Assembly (NCBI RefSeq): GCF_001613225.1
Contig: NZ_BDBY01000009.1
Span: 19,134-83,133, forward strand
Length of the DNA: 64,000 nucleotides
Reading direction: 5' to 3'
DNA from: Nocardia pseudovaccinii NBRC 100343
GTDB taxonomy: Bacteria > Actinomycetota > Actinomycetes > Mycobacteriales > Mycobacteriaceae
Of this stretch, positions 27,080 to 37,479 are shown piece by piece. Both the position numbers and the translations under genes were made by a program. Numbering within the stretch: position 1 is the stretch's first letter; every line of letters starts with the position of its first letter. The notes under the pieces are model-generated. The model searched no databases and was not told the origin of the DNA. It worked only from the letters and a program-made list of their open reading frames with translations.

Positions 27080-28870
27080 TCAGGTGCCGTCGGCTAGTTC
27101 CAGCCAGCGCTCTTCGGCGGATTCCTTTTCGGCCAGTACCTGTTTCAGCTCTGTGCCCAGGGTGATGAGTTTGTCCGGATCGGTGGCCGCGTCGGCCAAG
27201 GCGGTGTGGAGGCGCTGCTCGCGTTCGGTGAGCTTGTCGATGGCGCGCTCCAGTTTGGCCAGCTCCTTACGGGCGGCGCGGTAGGCGGCGGAGTCGGTCG
27301 CAGGGGTTTCGGCGGGCTTGGCTTCGGTGGATCGCGTTGCGGCCGAGCTCGATGCGGCGCGCTTCTTCAGGTATTCGTCGATGCCGCCGGGCAGATTGGT
27401 GAGTTTTCCATCGCCGAACAGGGCCCAGGTGGAGTCGCAGATGCGCTCGATCAGATAGCGGTCGTGGCTGATCACGACCAGTGTGCCCGCCCAGTTGTCG
27501 AGCAGGTCTTCCAGTTGTTGCAGGGTGTCGATGTCCAGGTCGTTGGTCGGCTCGTCGAGCAGCAGGACATTCGGTTCGGACATCAGGATCCGGGTCAGTT
27601 GCAGCCTGCGGCGCTCGCCACCGGATAGGTCACCGACCGGGGTGCGCTGACGGGCCGGGGTGAAGCCAAGGCGCTCGGCCAGCTGACCCGCGGAGATTTC
27701 CTTATCGCCCAGCATGATTCGCTGCGCGATCTGCTGTACCGCCTCCAGCACCCGCAGATCGGTCGGCAGGTCGTCGAGTTCCTGACGTAGCCAACCGATC
27801 TGGACCGTCTGGCCCTGAATGCGTTTGCCCACAGCGGGTTCGACGGCACCGGCCAGCGCGCGTAGCAGGGTCGTCTTGCCGGAGCCGTTCACACCGACCA
27901 GGCCGACCCGCTCCCCCGGCGCCAGGCGCCAGGTCAAGTCACGCACCAATTCGCGGCCGTCCGGGGTGGTGAGGGTGGTGTCCTCGAGTTCGATGACGAC
28001 GCGGCCCAGGCGCTTTCGCGCGAATGCGGCCAGCGAGACGCTATCGCGCGGCGGCGGCACATCGGCGATCAGCGCCTCGGCCGCCTCCACCCGATAGCGT
28101 GGCTTGGAGGTGCGGGCCTTCGCACCGCGCCGCAACCAGGCCAGCTCCTTGCGCGCCAGATTCGCGCGCCTGGCCTCGGAGGCATCGGCCTGCCGCGCCC
28201 GCTCGGCGCGCGCGAAAATCCAGTCGCCGTAACCGCCTTCGTAGCTTTCGACCTTGCCGCCGACGACCTCCCACGTGTCGGTGGCGACGGTGTCGAGGAA
28301 CCAGCGATCGTGGGTCACGACCACCAGCGCGCTGCGACGCTCCAGCAGATGTTGCGCCAGCCACTGCACGCCCTCGACATCGAGGTGGTTGGTCGGCTCG
28401 TCCAGGACGAGCAGATCGAGGTCGCGAACCAGCGCGGCGGCCAGTGCGACGCGGCGGCGCTCGCCACCGGAGAGATTGTCGACCGAAGTATCCAGACCGA
28501 GGCCCTCGATCCCGATGCCCTCCAGCACCGAACGGATGCGCGGATTCGAGGCCCACTCGTGCTCGGCCATATTGTCGGTCATCGCGTCATCGGCCAGTCC
28601 GGCCAGCACCACGGATCCGACGGTCGCGCCCACGGGAAGTACACCGCGCTGGGTCACCACCGCCATGCGCAGCCCGCCGACCCGGCTCACCCGGCCGCTG
28701 TCGGGCGGCTCGAGACCGGTCAGCACCTCCAACAGGGTGGTCTTGCCGCCGCCGTTCAGGCCGACGACACCGATCCGCTCGCCCGCGTGGATGCCGAGCG
28801 AAACATTGTCCAGGAGCGGTTTGATACCGAAGCTCTTGGAGACCTGTTCGAGGTTGATCAGGTTGGACAT
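27080..28870 (-). CDS. ABC-F family ATPase, Uup-like
   Basis: A 596-residue soluble protein with two ABC ATPase domains and no membrane segment. Walker A motifs are GLNGGGKTTLLE and GVNGSGKTTLL. Signatures are LSGGERRRVAL and LSGGERRRLQL, with Walker B LDEPTNHLD and LDEPTNDLD. ABC-F proteins act on the ribosome. The C-terminal coiled coil (RAARKELAKLERAIDKLTEREQRL) is typical of the Uup type, which can bind nucleic acid. Start at 28870 (MSNLINLEQVSKSFG) with aaggat upstream. The longer frame adds unrelated residues. Confidence 0.93.
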   Translation of the reverse strand: MSNLINLEQVSKSFGIKPLLDNVSLGIHAGERIGVVGLNGGGKTTLLEVLTGLEPPDSGRVSRVGGLRMAVVTQRGVLPVGATVGSVVLAGLADDAMTDNMAEHEWASNPRIRSVLEGIGIEGLGLDTSVDNLSGGERRRVALAAALVRDLDLLVLDEPTNHLDVEGVQWLAQHLLERRSALVVVTHDRWFLDTVATDTWEVVGGKVESYEGGYGDWIFARAERARQADASEARRANLARKELAWLRRGAKARTSKPRYRVEAAEALIADVPPPRDSVSLAAFARKRLGRVVIELEDTTLTTPDGRELVRDLTWRLAPGERVGLVGVNGSGKTTLLRALAGAVEPAVGKRIQGQTVQIGWLRQELDDLPTDLRVLEAVQQIAQRIMLGDKEISAGQLAERLGFTPARQRTPVGDLSGGERRRLQLTRILMSEPNVLLLDEPTNDLDIDTLQQLEDLLDNWAGTLVVISHDRYLIERICDSTWALFGDGKLTNLPGGIDEYLKKRAASSSAATRSTEAKPAETPATDSAAYRAARKELAKLERAIDKLTEREQRLHTALADAATDPDKLITLGTELKQVLAEKESAEERWLELADGT

Positions 28871-29098
28871 GGATCCTTCCGAGTCATGGGCCGGGCGAGC
28901 ACTCGCCCCGCGCAAGCGTACCGAGCATCCCGAACCACCCGCCGCCCACCGAACGCCCGAGCGTCCATCCAGGTGTCGCGGCCCAGGACCACTTGCACGC
29001 CGCGCACTTGTTCTCCGCTCCGACGGCCTGGCCCGATCCCGATCAGGCGCAGTCCGCCGCGAAGGTGTAACCCTGTCGGGTTTCGGAGACTTGCAATT

Positions 29099-29156
29099 AC
29101 GAACGGCGTTCGTCTAAAGTTTGTAGCGAACAACGTTCGTCACGAACGGTGTTATG
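29099..29156. promoter_or_regulatory. Cluster of ACGAAC-N3-GTTCGT palindromes before the LLM gene
   Basis: acgaacggcgttcgt (29099-29113), gcgaacaacgttcgt (29126-29140) and the half-degenerate acgaacggtgttatg (29142-29156). The last two also form the odd palindrome cgttcgtcacgaacg (29134-29148). They lie 92-149 bp upstream of the LLM start. The pattern fits a TetR-type operator cluster. The GAAC-GTTC spacing is 3, not the 4 of an SOS box. No regulator gene is adjacent. Confidence 0.72.
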
Positions 29157-29247
29157 GCGCTCCTGAGACACAGCCGCAGAATGGGAGCCCCGCCTCGAGA
29201 TCGAGGTGAGTGGGGCGGCACAGTTTCACCTACCCCTGGAGGTTCTC

Positions 29248-30096
29248 ATGCATGTCGGACTCGGTCTGCCCATTTCCGATCCCGCTGCCCTGCTCGACTG
29301 GGCCCGCCGCGCCGATGCGGGTCCGTTCTCCACACTCGGTCTGCTCGACCGGCTCGTCTACGACAATCCCGAACCACTGGTCGCGCTCGGCATGATCGCC
29401 GGTGCCACCAACCGCATCAAGGTGCAGACCGAGGTGCTCATCGCGCCGCTGCGCGAGCCGTCGCTGCTCGCCAAGCAGGCCGCCACCCTCGATCGCATGT
29501 CCGGCGGCCGCCTGGTGCTCGGCCTCGGCGTCGGCGGTCGCGAGGATGATCACATCGCCTCCGGCACCGAGCTGCGCTCCCGCGGCCGTCGCATGGACGA
29601 ACAACTCGAGATCATGCGCCGCCTGTGGTCCGGCCAGCCGTACGGCACCGAATGCGGACCGATCGGTCCCGCGCCGCTGCGTCCAGAAGGACCCGAACTG
29701 CTCTTCGGTGGTTTCCAGCCCGCCGCCATCGATCGCGTCGGCCGTTGGGGTGGCGGCTTTCTCGCCGCCGCAGCACCGTCGTGGGCCGGTGGCCTGTTCG
29801 ACACCGCCCGCCGCTCCTGGAAGGAACACGGCCGCGAGGGCGAGCCCCGCATTGTCGCCCAGGTCAATGTCGCGCTCGGCGCACCCGACCTGATCGAAGA
29901 CGCCCGCACCTCGATGGGCGCCTACTACGAATTCAGCGGTCGCGCCGAGTTCATGCTCGCCGGAATGCTCACCACACCCGACGAGATCCGCACGGCCATC
30001 AGCCAATTCGAGGATCTCGGCGCGGATGAGGTCATGCTCTACTGCTACGGCCGCGACGGCGACCAAGTGGACCGCCTCGCCGACGTCATCGCGTAA
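29248..30096 (+). CDS. LLM-class (F420 or flavin) oxidoreductase
   Basis: A 282-residue luciferase-like monooxygenase-fold protein. It shows VGLGLPISDPAALLDWARRAD, RIKVQTEVLIAPLREPSLLAKQAATLDRMSGGRLVLGLGVGGREDDH and LLFGGFQPAAIDRVGRWGGGF, typical of this superfamily in actinomycetes. Many such members use coenzyme F420, others FMN. The sequence does not decide which, and the substrate is unknown. ATG 29248 follows GGAGG by five bases. A palindrome cluster upstream points to regulated expression. The stop is 11 bp from the convergent ispE stop. Confidence 0.88.
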   Translation: MHVGLGLPISDPAALLDWARRADAGPFSTLGLLDRLVYDNPEPLVALGMIAGATNRIKVQTEVLIAPLREPSLLAKQAATLDRMSGGRLVLGLGVGGREDDHIASGTELRSRGRRMDEQLEIMRRLWSGQPYGTECGPIGPAPLRPEGPELLFGGFQPAAIDRVGRWGGGFLAAAAPSWAGGLFDTARRSWKEHGREGEPRIVAQVNVALGAPDLIEDARTSMGAYYEFSGRAEFMLAGMLTTPDEIRTAISQFEDLGADEVMLYCYGRDGDQVDRLADVIA

Positions 30097-30107
30097 CGGG
30101 CGAAACG

Positions 30108-31031
30108 TCAGCGCTTGCCCGGCGTGTCGCTGCTGATGACGCGAGCGCCGGGTACCGGTCCGCTGGCCGTGCGCACGCTACGGCACACACCGGCCCCCGC
30201 GAGTTCGGCCGCGACCGCCACCGCGCCGTCCTCGCTGTCACACAGGAATGCGCAGGTCGGGCCGGAGCCCGAGACCAGCCCGGCAAGCGCCCCGGCACCG
30301 ACGCCAGCGCGCAATGTCCGTCGCAACTCGGGCTTCAGCGACAGCGCGGCCGCCTGCAGATCGTTACCCAGCAGCGGCGCAAGCTGTTTCGGGTCACCGG
30401 AGGCCAGTGCCTGCATCAGCGCCTGCGGCTCGCCGAGCCGGGGCGGGGTGCCGTTCTCGCGTAGTCGGTCTAGTTCGGTGAAGACCGCGGGCGTGGACAA
30501 TCCGCCCTTGGCCAACGCTAGTACCCAGTGAAAGGTATTGCGGGACAACACCGGAAGCAGCCGCTCGCCGCGGCCGGTGCCTAGCGCCGTTCCGCCGTGC
30601 AGCGCGAACGGCACATCGCTGCCGAGTTCGGCTGCGACCGCGAACAATTCGTCGCGGGTCAGCCCGACATCCCAGAGTTCGTTCAGGCCCACCAGCGCCG
30701 CGGCGGCATCCGCACTGCCGCCTGCCATGCCACCGGCCACCGGAATGCCCTTGTTGATGGCGATTTCCACCAGCGGTGCGCGGCCGGCCAGATGGGCGAC
30801 GCGCACGGCGGCCTTCCACACCAGATTGGTGCGATCGGTCGGCACATCGTCGGCGCCCTCGCCGCTGACCCGCACGGTGAGCGAGGCAGCCGGTGCTAGT
30901 TCCAGATCGTCGCTGAGCGAGAGGGCTTGGAACACGGTGGTCAGATCGTGATAGCCGTCCGCGCGCACGTCACCGACGCCTAGGTGGAGGTTCACCTTGG
31001 ACGGCGCGCGCACGATGACGGGACTTGGCAC
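30108..31031 (-). CDS. ispE: 4-diphosphocytidyl-2-C-methyl-D-erythritol kinase IspE
   Basis: IspE phosphorylates CDP-methylerythritol in the MEP route to isoprenoids. It is a GHMP kinase with [33 protein letters not shown] at the N-terminus, the ATP loop [37 protein letters not shown] and [10 protein letters not shown]. It matches Rv1011 closely. The GTG at 31031 aligns with the Rv1011 start. In-frame starts at 31043 (GTG) and 31097 (ATG) are possible and none has a good ribosome site. In mycobacteria ispE directly follows rpfB-ksgA. Here an SDR/TetR pair and a copper operon intervene. Confidence 0.94.
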   Translation of the reverse strand: MPSPVIVRAPSKVNLHLGVGDVRADGYHDLTTVFQALSLSDDLELAPAASLTVRVSGEGADDVPTDRTNLVWKAAVRVAHLAGRAPLVEIAINKGIPVAGGMAGGSADAAAALVGLNELWDVGLTRDELFAVAAELGSDVPFALHGGTALGTGRGERLLPVLSRNTFHWVLALAKGGLSTPAVFTELDRLRENGTPPRLGEPQALMQALASGDPKQLAPLLGNDLQAAALSLKPELRRTLRAGVGAGALAGLVSGSGPTCAFLCDSEDGAVAVAAELAGAGVCRSVRTASGPVPGARVISSDTPGKR

Positions 31032-31119
31032 AACTGACAACACGGTGCTCAAGCCTATCCCGTGGGTACGACAGGTGCTCAGCTCGAGATGAGACATTCA
31101 CCGCCCATGTGTCGGACGG

Positions 31120-31890
31120 TTACAACAGCGCCCCGCCGGTGGCATCGATCCACTGTCCGGTGATCCACCGCGAATCGTCCGAGGCGAGGAATGCGGTGAT
31201 ATCCGCGATATCACCAGGTTGGCCGACTCGATTCAGCGGCGACATTCCGGCCACCAACGCCTCGGCCTCGGCATTGCGCAACCAGTTCGCGTTCATATCG
31301 GTATCGATCACGCCCGGCGCGACGGCATTCACGGTGATGCCGCGGGCGCCGAGTTCCTTTGCCAGCGTTTGGGTGAACGTATCGATCGCGCCCTTGGTCA
31401 TCGCGTAGGCGATCAGCTGCGGCATTCTCGCCCCGTGCGTGAGGCCGGTGGAGACATTGACGATGCGGCCACCGTCACGCAGCCGATCCAGTCCCAGCTT
31501 GGTGACGAAGAACGGCGCCTTCGCATTCACGGCGAAGACCCGGTCGAAGGCGGCCTCATCGGTGCCGTCGATCGGTTCGCGGATGCCATCGATGCCCGCG
31601 TTGTTGACGATGACGTCCACGCCGTCGGCCTGTGCGTCGAATGCGGCCCACAGCGCCGCGGCATCTCCGGGCACGCCGAGTTCGGCCTTGATCGCGAAGG
31701 CCGCACCGCCCGCCGCCTCGATGGCGGCAACGGTTTCCTTCGCCGCCTGCTCATTGCCGTTGTAGTGCACGGCGACCCGCGCCCCGTCCCGGCCGAGCCG
31801 CTCCGCGATGGCCCGGCCGATGCCGCGGCTCGCGCCGGTGACCAGCGCGGTCTTGCCGTCGAACCGGCCGGTTTGCAGCAGTGCACCCAT
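31120..31890 (-). CDS. Short-chain dehydrogenase/reductase, FabG-like
   Basis: A 256-residue classical SDR. NAD(P) binding is by VTGASRGIGRAIAERL with NNAGIDG. The catalytic residues are Ser in VNVSTGLTH and the YAMTK Tyr-Lys pair (AYAMTKGAIDTFT). HYNGNEQAAKE suggests NADPH preference. The C-terminal SDDSRWITGQWIDATGGALL is the usual family ending. The substrate is unknown. It is divergent from a TetR gene with two matching operators between, so it is probably that regulator's target. Confidence 0.93.
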   Translation of the reverse strand: MGALLQTGRFDGKTALVTGASRGIGRAIAERLGRDGARVAVHYNGNEQAAKETVAAIEAAGGAAFAIKAELGVPGDAAALWAAFDAQADGVDVIVNNAGIDGIREPIDGTDEAAFDRVFAVNAKAPFFVTKLGLDRLRDGGRIVNVSTGLTHGARMPQLIAYAMTKGAIDTFTQTLAKELGARGITVNAVAPGVIDTDMNANWLRNAEAEALVAGMSPLNRVGQPGDIADITAFLASDDSRWITGQWIDATGGALL

Positions 31891-31906
31891 GACGGGTTCC
31901 TTTCTC

Positions 31907-31954
31907 TAGCGGTCACTACAGAAAGAACGTTAGCACATTCTCTAGCGAGCGCTA
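31907..31954. promoter_or_regulatory. TAGCG-N2-CGCTA operators between SDR and TetR genes
   Basis: tagcgagcgcta (31943-31954) is a palindrome with a 2-bp spacer, and tagcggtcacta (31907-31918) is a weaker copy 36 bp away. The first overlaps tataaaat, a likely -10 about 7 bp before the TetR ATG. This fits autorepression plus control of the SDR gene. Confidence 0.75.
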
Positions 31955-31966
31955 TAAAATGCGGAT

Positions 31967-32566
31967 ATGAGTGCACCGACCAGAGGACGCCCCCGCTCGT
32001 TCGATCGGGACGCCGCGCTGGACAAGGCGCTGCGACTGTTCTGGGCGCGCGGTTACGAGGCGACCTCGATCGGCGATCTGACCGCGGCGATGGGCATCGG
32101 CGCGCCGAGCCTGTACGCCGCATTCGGCGATAAGGCGACGCTGTTCAACGAGGTGGTGCAGGTCTTCGGCACGCGCTACGGCAGCTTCATCCCGCGCGCG
32201 CTCGCCGAGGAGCCGACCGCCGAGGCGACGATTCATCGCATCCTGCGCGAGGCGGCGACGGAGTACACCCGGCCCGATTGCCCGCACGGCTGCCTGGTCA
32301 TCAGCGCGGGACTCAACACCACCAGCACCGAGATCGCCGACATGCTGCGCGCGCTTCGCAACCGGAATGTGGCGGCCTTCGCCGCGCGCATCCAGGCTGA
32401 TATCGATGCGGGTTCGTTGCCGCCGGAGGCCGATGCGGCCACGCTCGCGCGGTATGTCGGCACCGTCATGCAGGGCATGTCGCAGGCGGCCCGGGATGGC
32501 GCGAGCGCCGCGGAACTGGAGCGGGTTGCCGAAATGGCCATGCACGGTTGGTCTTCCGCCGTTTGA
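31967..32566 (+). CDS. TetR-family regulator of the SDR gene
   Basis: A 199-residue TetR repressor. It begins with the basic arm RGRPRSFDRDAALDKALRLFWARGYEATSIGDLTAAMGIGAPSLYAAFGDKATLF, a helix-turn-helix typical of the AcrR-like group with a C-terminal domain (TetR_C) containing PHGCLVISAGLNTTSTEI and two cysteines. There is no ribosome site. The tataaaat element ends about 7 bp before the ATG, so translation may start on a leaderless message. It is divergent from the SDR gene. Confidence 0.9.
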   Translation: MSAPTRGRPRSFDRDAALDKALRLFWARGYEATSIGDLTAAMGIGAPSLYAAFGDKATLFNEVVQVFGTRYGSFIPRALAEEPTAEATIHRILREAATEYTRPDCPHGCLVISAGLNTTSTEIADMLRALRNRNVAAFAARIQADIDAGSLPPEADAATLARYVGTVMQGMSQAARDGASAAELERVAEMAMHGWSSAV

Positions 32567-32635
32567 TTCGGGAACTATCCGGACCTCTGCGGCGACTGAT
32601 CGACGGAACCTCGGCGCAACTCACCCTTGCGCTCA

Positions 32636-32677
32636 ATACCCTCCGGGGGTATGTTGATTTGCGTCGGGGATACCCCC
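32636..32677. promoter_or_regulatory. CsoR-like operator of the copper operon
   Basis: ataccctccgggggtat (32636-32652) is a palindrome with 6-bp arms, and ggggatacccc (32666-32676) repeats the motif. GATACCCC/GGGGTATC elements are typical targets of copper-sensing CsoR repressors. A likely -10 tattat lies at 32684. No csoR gene is in the window. Confidence 0.72.
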
Positions 32678-32713
32678 GCACCGTATTATCGAATGTGAGC
32701 GAAGGAGTCGGAG

Positions 32714-32920
32714 ATGGCCACGAGCACCTACACCGTCACGGGGATGACCTGCGGACACTGCGTCAGCTCGGTCAAGACGGAGATCGGCAAGATCGATGGC
32801 GTGACCAGCGTGGACGTCGACCTCGCCAGCGGTGCGGTCCGGGTGGACAGCACCGCACCGCTCGCCGACGCAGATATCGTCGCCGCCGTTGACGAGGCGG
32901 GATACGAGGTCGCCGTCTGA
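32714..32920 (+). CDS. copZ: CopZ-like copper chaperone (HMA domain)
   Basis: A 68-residue heavy-metal-associated domain with the Cu(I)-binding loop GMTCGHCVSSVK and the C-terminal DEAGYEVAV of copper chaperones. It binds Cu(I) in the cytoplasm and passes it to an exporter. No P-type ATPase is encoded nearby in this window. The start has ggagtcggag upstream. Its stop shares one base with the next start (TGATG), linking it to the secreted protein that follows. Confidence 0.93.
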   Translation: MATSTYTVTGMTCGHCVSSVKTEIGKIDGVTSVDVDLASGAVRVDSTAPLADADIVAAVDEAGYEVAV

Positions 32921-33816
32921 TGCAGGCCCGGCTGAGATTCGCCGCGGTCGGCGGCGGTCTCGTCGCGCTGTTCGGTGTCGCACTCGGTATCGGCGCCCTG
33001 GTGGGCGATCCGACCGGGTCGACACCGGACCACGACGCGATGGCGCACACCGAACAGGACACCGGGCTGTCGGATTCGCGATCCGGCTACACCCTGACCG
33101 ACCTGAGCGCGCCCAGCGACCCGAATCGAGCCGAGGCCCTGCATTTTCGGATCACCGGACCGGACGGAGCTCCGGTCACCCGATTCACCACCCGGCACGA
33201 CAAGAAGCTGCACCTGATCGTGGTCCGCTCGGATACCACCGGATATCGGCACATGCACCCGACCATGGACGACACGGGCACCTGGTCGATCGATTGGAAT
33301 TGGACAGTGCCCGGCACCTATCGCGTCTTCGCCGATTTCGTCCCAGAACAGGGACCCGGCGATCTGGTGCTGAGCCGGACCGTGACGGTCGCGGGACCCG
33401 CTGAGCTCCAACCACTTCCATCCGAGTCCCGGTCGGCGGCGGTGGACGGCTACCAAGTGCGCATGGCGGGCGATCTGAGCACCGCGGGCAGCGAGCTTCG
33501 TTTCACCGTGACGCGCGACGGCGCGCCGGTGACAGACCTCGAGCCGTATCTCGGCGCGTACGCACATCTTGTGATCTTGCGGGCCAACGACCTTGCCTAC
33601 CTGCACGTCCATCCGCAGGGCGAAATCGGCCACACCCCAGCCGGTCCGGAGGTCGGCTTCCATGCCCAGACCCCGAGTGCGGGCGCATTTCGGTTGTATC
33701 TAGACTTCTCCCACGGCGGTGTCGTACATACCGCCGAGTTCACCGCGCGCGTCGAATCATCCACAGCGCCATCCACATCCGATGGTGGACACCATCCAGG
33801 TGACGGTCACCCCTGA
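32920..33816 (+). CDS. Membrane-anchored extracytoplasmic protein, copper-operon associated
   Basis: A 298-residue protein with an N-terminal hydrophobic anchor or signal (FAAVGGGLVALFGVALGIGAL, no lipobox cysteine) and two related beta-domains. Each ends in a His-rich metal-type motif: GYRHMHPTMDDTG in the first, LAYLHVHPQGEIG in the second, and a His-rich tail (GGHHPGDGHP). Met/His motifs outside the membrane suggest copper binding. This is inferred from composition and linkage to copZ, not from a named family. Confidence 0.8.
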   Translation: MQARLRFAAVGGGLVALFGVALGIGALVGDPTGSTPDHDAMAHTEQDTGLSDSRSGYTLTDLSAPSDPNRAEALHFRITGPDGAPVTRFTTRHDKKLHLIVVRSDTTGYRHMHPTMDDTGTWSIDWNWTVPGTYRVFADFVPEQGPGDLVLSRTVTVAGPAELQPLPSESRSAAVDGYQVRMAGDLSTAGSELRFTVTRDGAPVTDLEPYLGAYAHLVILRANDLAYLHVHPQGEIGHTPAGPEVGFHAQTPSAGAFRLYLDFSHGGVVHTAEFTARVESSTAPSTSDGGHHPGDGHP

Positions 33817-34301
33817 CCGCATGCGCTGACCAGCCCAGGCTCGAGCTGGCATTCGGCGCGATGACCTGCGCTTTCCATGCGGCACGCGGAGTGTGGCGAC
33901 ACGCGTGAATTGATTGCCGCAGCACATGAATCCGGTTCCGTGACCAACAAGGCAAAAGTCGGTTATCCACAATCTGTTTCGCTCGCGGCGACGCCCCAGC
34001 AAGCGAACCGAGTGATAACGCGGTGCATGATCCCGCCTCACCCGCCACAGAAACCGACCAGTCCGGCAATCCTTCGCCATTGCGCCGATATCGCTCCGGC
34101 CGGAGCGGCTGAGCGCATAGCCAGCCCCGTCCTGCGCACCCAACCGATCACCTGTACCAGCAACGAGATACCCGCTGGTTGAACCATCACGCGCGCTTCG
34201 GGCCAGGTCTGCGCGGCAGAGCGGTTGATAGCCGCAGTGTCGGCGATGTCCACCGCAGCGGGTCCAGTCCGATAGCAGTCAGGCGACACCAGGATGCGGG
34301 C
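33817..34301. other. Gene-poor stretch after the copper operon
   Basis: About 485 bp between convergent genes. It is less G/C-rich around 33930-34000. The short open frames lack ribosome sites and coding composition. One exact DnaA-box-like ttatccaca lies at 33963-33971. I see no other feature. It may be decayed sequence. Confidence 0.4.
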
Positions 34302-35183
34302 TCACGCCTGGGCGGCGAGGCGGACGAAGGCTGCGGTGTCCAGGGTTTCGCCGCGGGCGGTCGGAGCGATTCCGGCGGCGACGAGGCGGCGTTCGGCCTC
34401 GACGGGGGAACCGGCCCAGCTGCCCAGGGCGGCGCGGAGGGTTTTGCGGCGCTGGGCGAAGGCGGCGTCGACCACCTCGAAGACGCGGCGGCGGTGCGCT
34501 TCGTCCATCGGCCACGGCGGTTCGGCGTAGCGCTCGATGCGGACCAGGCCGGAGTCGACCCGGGGCACCGGCCAGAACACCTGGGTGCCCACCGCGCCCG
34601 CGCGGCGCACGGTGCCGAAGAAGCCCGCCTTGACGCTCGGGACGCCGTAGACGCGACTGCCGGGCTCGGCGGCGAGACGGTCCGCGACCTCGGCCTGCAC
34701 CATCACCAATGAGGTTGTGATGCTGGGCAATTCGGCGAGCAGGTGCAGCAGCACCGGCACAGCGACGTTGTAGGGCAGATTCGCCACCAGCGCCGACGGC
34801 GCCACAGGCAGTCTGTCCGCACGAACCCGCAGCGCATCGGCCTCCACGACGGTCAACTGCCCGGCCAGTTCCGGCGCGCGATCGGCGACGGTCACCGGAA
34901 GATGTTTCGCCAGAATAGGATCGATCTCGACGGCGATGACCGAATCCACCACATCGAGCAGCGCCAATGTCAGCGAACCGAGCCCCGGCCCGACCTCGAG
35001 CACCGCATCCCCGCGCCCGACCCCGGCCGCCGCGACAATCCGCCGCACCGTATTGGCGTCGTGCACGAAGTTCTGCCCGAGCTGCTTGGTCGGCCGCACG
35101 CCGAGTCGCTCGGCCAGTGCCCGCACCTCGGCGGGCCCGAGCAGCGCAGCACTCCCACGGGCGGAAATATCGGGTTCGGACAC
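34302..35183 (-). CDS. ksgA: 16S rRNA dimethyladenosine transferase KsgA
   Basis: KsgA dimethylates two adjacent adenines in the 3' hairpin of 16S rRNA during small-subunit maturation. The 293-residue protein shows [21 protein letters not shown], the SAM motif [15 protein letters not shown], the [11 protein letters not shown] catalytic motif and [25 protein letters not shown]. The GTG at 35183 is an estimate. A TTG three codons earlier and longer frames exist. It lies 31 bp after rpfB on the same strand, the rpfB-ksgA order of mycobacteria. Confidence 0.94.
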   Translation of the reverse strand: MSEPDISARGSAALLGPAEVRALAERLGVRPTKQLGQNFVHDANTVRRIVAAAGVGRGDAVLEVGPGLGSLTLALLDVVDSVIAVEIDPILAKHLPVTVADRAPELAGQLTVVEADALRVRADRLPVAPSALVANLPYNVAVPVLLHLLAELPSITTSLVMVQAEVADRLAAEPGSRVYGVPSVKAGFFGTVRRAGAVGTQVFWPVPRVDSGLVRIERYAEPPWPMDEAHRRRVFEVVDAAFAQRRKTLRAALGSWAGSPVEAERRLVAAGIAPTARGETLDTAAFVRLAAQA

Positions 35184-35214
35184 GTCGGACAACGTATCAA
35201 CCCGCCCGCTGGGA

Positions 35215-36366
<1,152 letters not shown>

Positions 36367-36547
36367 TCAGCGGTCTACAACCGTCGTGTTACGACCGGCG
36401 GGTATCAATATCACAAACGAATATCGACGCCGCAGGTAAATCACAAAACGTGCCGACCAAAGTGACCTAGGACACACTTACCCGCCCAAATGTGAAACAA
36501 GATCAGGTGAAATTGGGCGCCACTCGCGATTCCACCTGAACTCGAAT

Positions 36548-37375
36548 TCAGATGCCGTAGATACGGCGGGCGTTGGCGGTGGTGATTTCGGCGAGGGCCA
36601 CCGGATCCTGGTCGCGCAATTCCGCTAGGGCGCGCACGGTGTAGGGAAGGCAATACGATTCGTTGGGTGCGCCACGGAATGGATGCGGCGTGAGATATGG
36701 CGCATCGGTTTCGACCAAGATCTGCTCATCTGGCACGACCTTGGCGGCCTCGCGCAATTCGTGCGCGTTCTTGAAACTCACCGTGCCGGAGAAGCTGAGG
36801 ATGTACCCCTCGGCGACACACGACATCGCCATATTGGTGTCCGAGGAAAAGCAATGGAAGATCACGGTTTCCGGAGCGCCCTCGTCCAGCAGTACCGTCA
36901 GCAGATCGTGGTCGGCCTCGCGGTTGTGGATCATCAGCGGTTTGCGCAGACGTTTGGCCAGGTCGATATGCCAGCGGAAGCCCTCGACCTGATCCTCGAT
37001 ATCGGCGCAGCCCTCCAGCTTGCCCGGCCAGTAGTAATCCAGGCCGGTTTCGCCGATCGCGACCACGCGCGGGTCGGCGGCCAACCGCTCCAGTTCGGCC
37101 TTGGCCGCATCGTCGAGCGCATTCGCCCGCGTCGGATGCAGCGACACGGCGGCGAACACCCTCCGATCCCAGTTCGCGGCCTGTACGGCCCACTGCGCCG
37201 CGGCCAGATCATCGGCGACGGTGACCACCTGGCCGACCCCTACCGAGGCCGCACGATCCACGATCACCGCCGTCGACTCCGCATCGGTCGCCCCGCAGGC
37301 ATCCAGATGCGTATGCGCGTCGACCAGCGGCGCGAGCGGTTCCGGCAGCTCGGGCGCGGCCCGTTTGGCGCTCAT
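36548..37375 (-). CDS. tatD: TatD-family metal-dependent deoxyribonuclease
   Basis: A 275-residue TIM-barrel hydrolase. It has [11 protein letters not shown] near the N-terminus (metal His pair), [45 protein letters not shown] and the C-terminal [16 protein letters not shown]. TatD enzymes are 3'-5' DNases linked to DNA repair and quality control. The motifs and the location between rpfB and metG match Rv1008. It is divergent from metG. Confidence 0.95.
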   Translation of the reverse strand: MSAKRAAPELPEPLAPLVDAHTHLDACGATDAESTAVIVDRAASVGVGQVVTVADDLAAAQWAVQAANWDRRVFAAVSLHPTRANALDDAAKAELERLAADPRVVAIGETGLDYYWPGKLEGCADIEDQVEGFRWHIDLAKRLRKPLMIHNREADHDLLTVLLDEGAPETVIFHCFSSDTNMAMSCVAEGYILSFSGTVSFKNAHELREAAKVVPDEQILVETDAPYLTPHPFRGAPNESYCLPYTVRALAELRDQDPVALAEITTANARRIYGI

Positions 37376-37479
37376 CGGCGAACTCCGGCCGAACCGAACC
37401 CGGGCGCGTGACGGCGGTAATCGCGTCCAGGGATATTCACGTGAGCGTCGGAATCCACGCGCATTACAGTAGACACACC

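Noticed and set aside
29099..29148. SOS box (LexA site)
   Set aside because: The actinobacterial SOS box has GAAC and GTTC four bases apart. Here the spacing is three, and the gene is not a repair gene.
33963..33971. DnaA box ttatccaca as a replication origin or datA-like site
   Set aside because: Only a single exact box was seen, with no cluster, no A/T-rich unwinding region and no dnaA or dnaN nearby.
34038..34289. An 83-residue minus-strand frame after the copper operon
   Set aside because: No ribosome site, no recognisable motif and mixed codon use. It may be a decayed gene, but this cannot be shown.
36484..36522. Terminator between rpfB and tatD
   Set aside because: Arms cgcccaa and ttgggcg are complementary, but the loop is long, there is no T-run, and the location upstream of rpfB is ambiguous.
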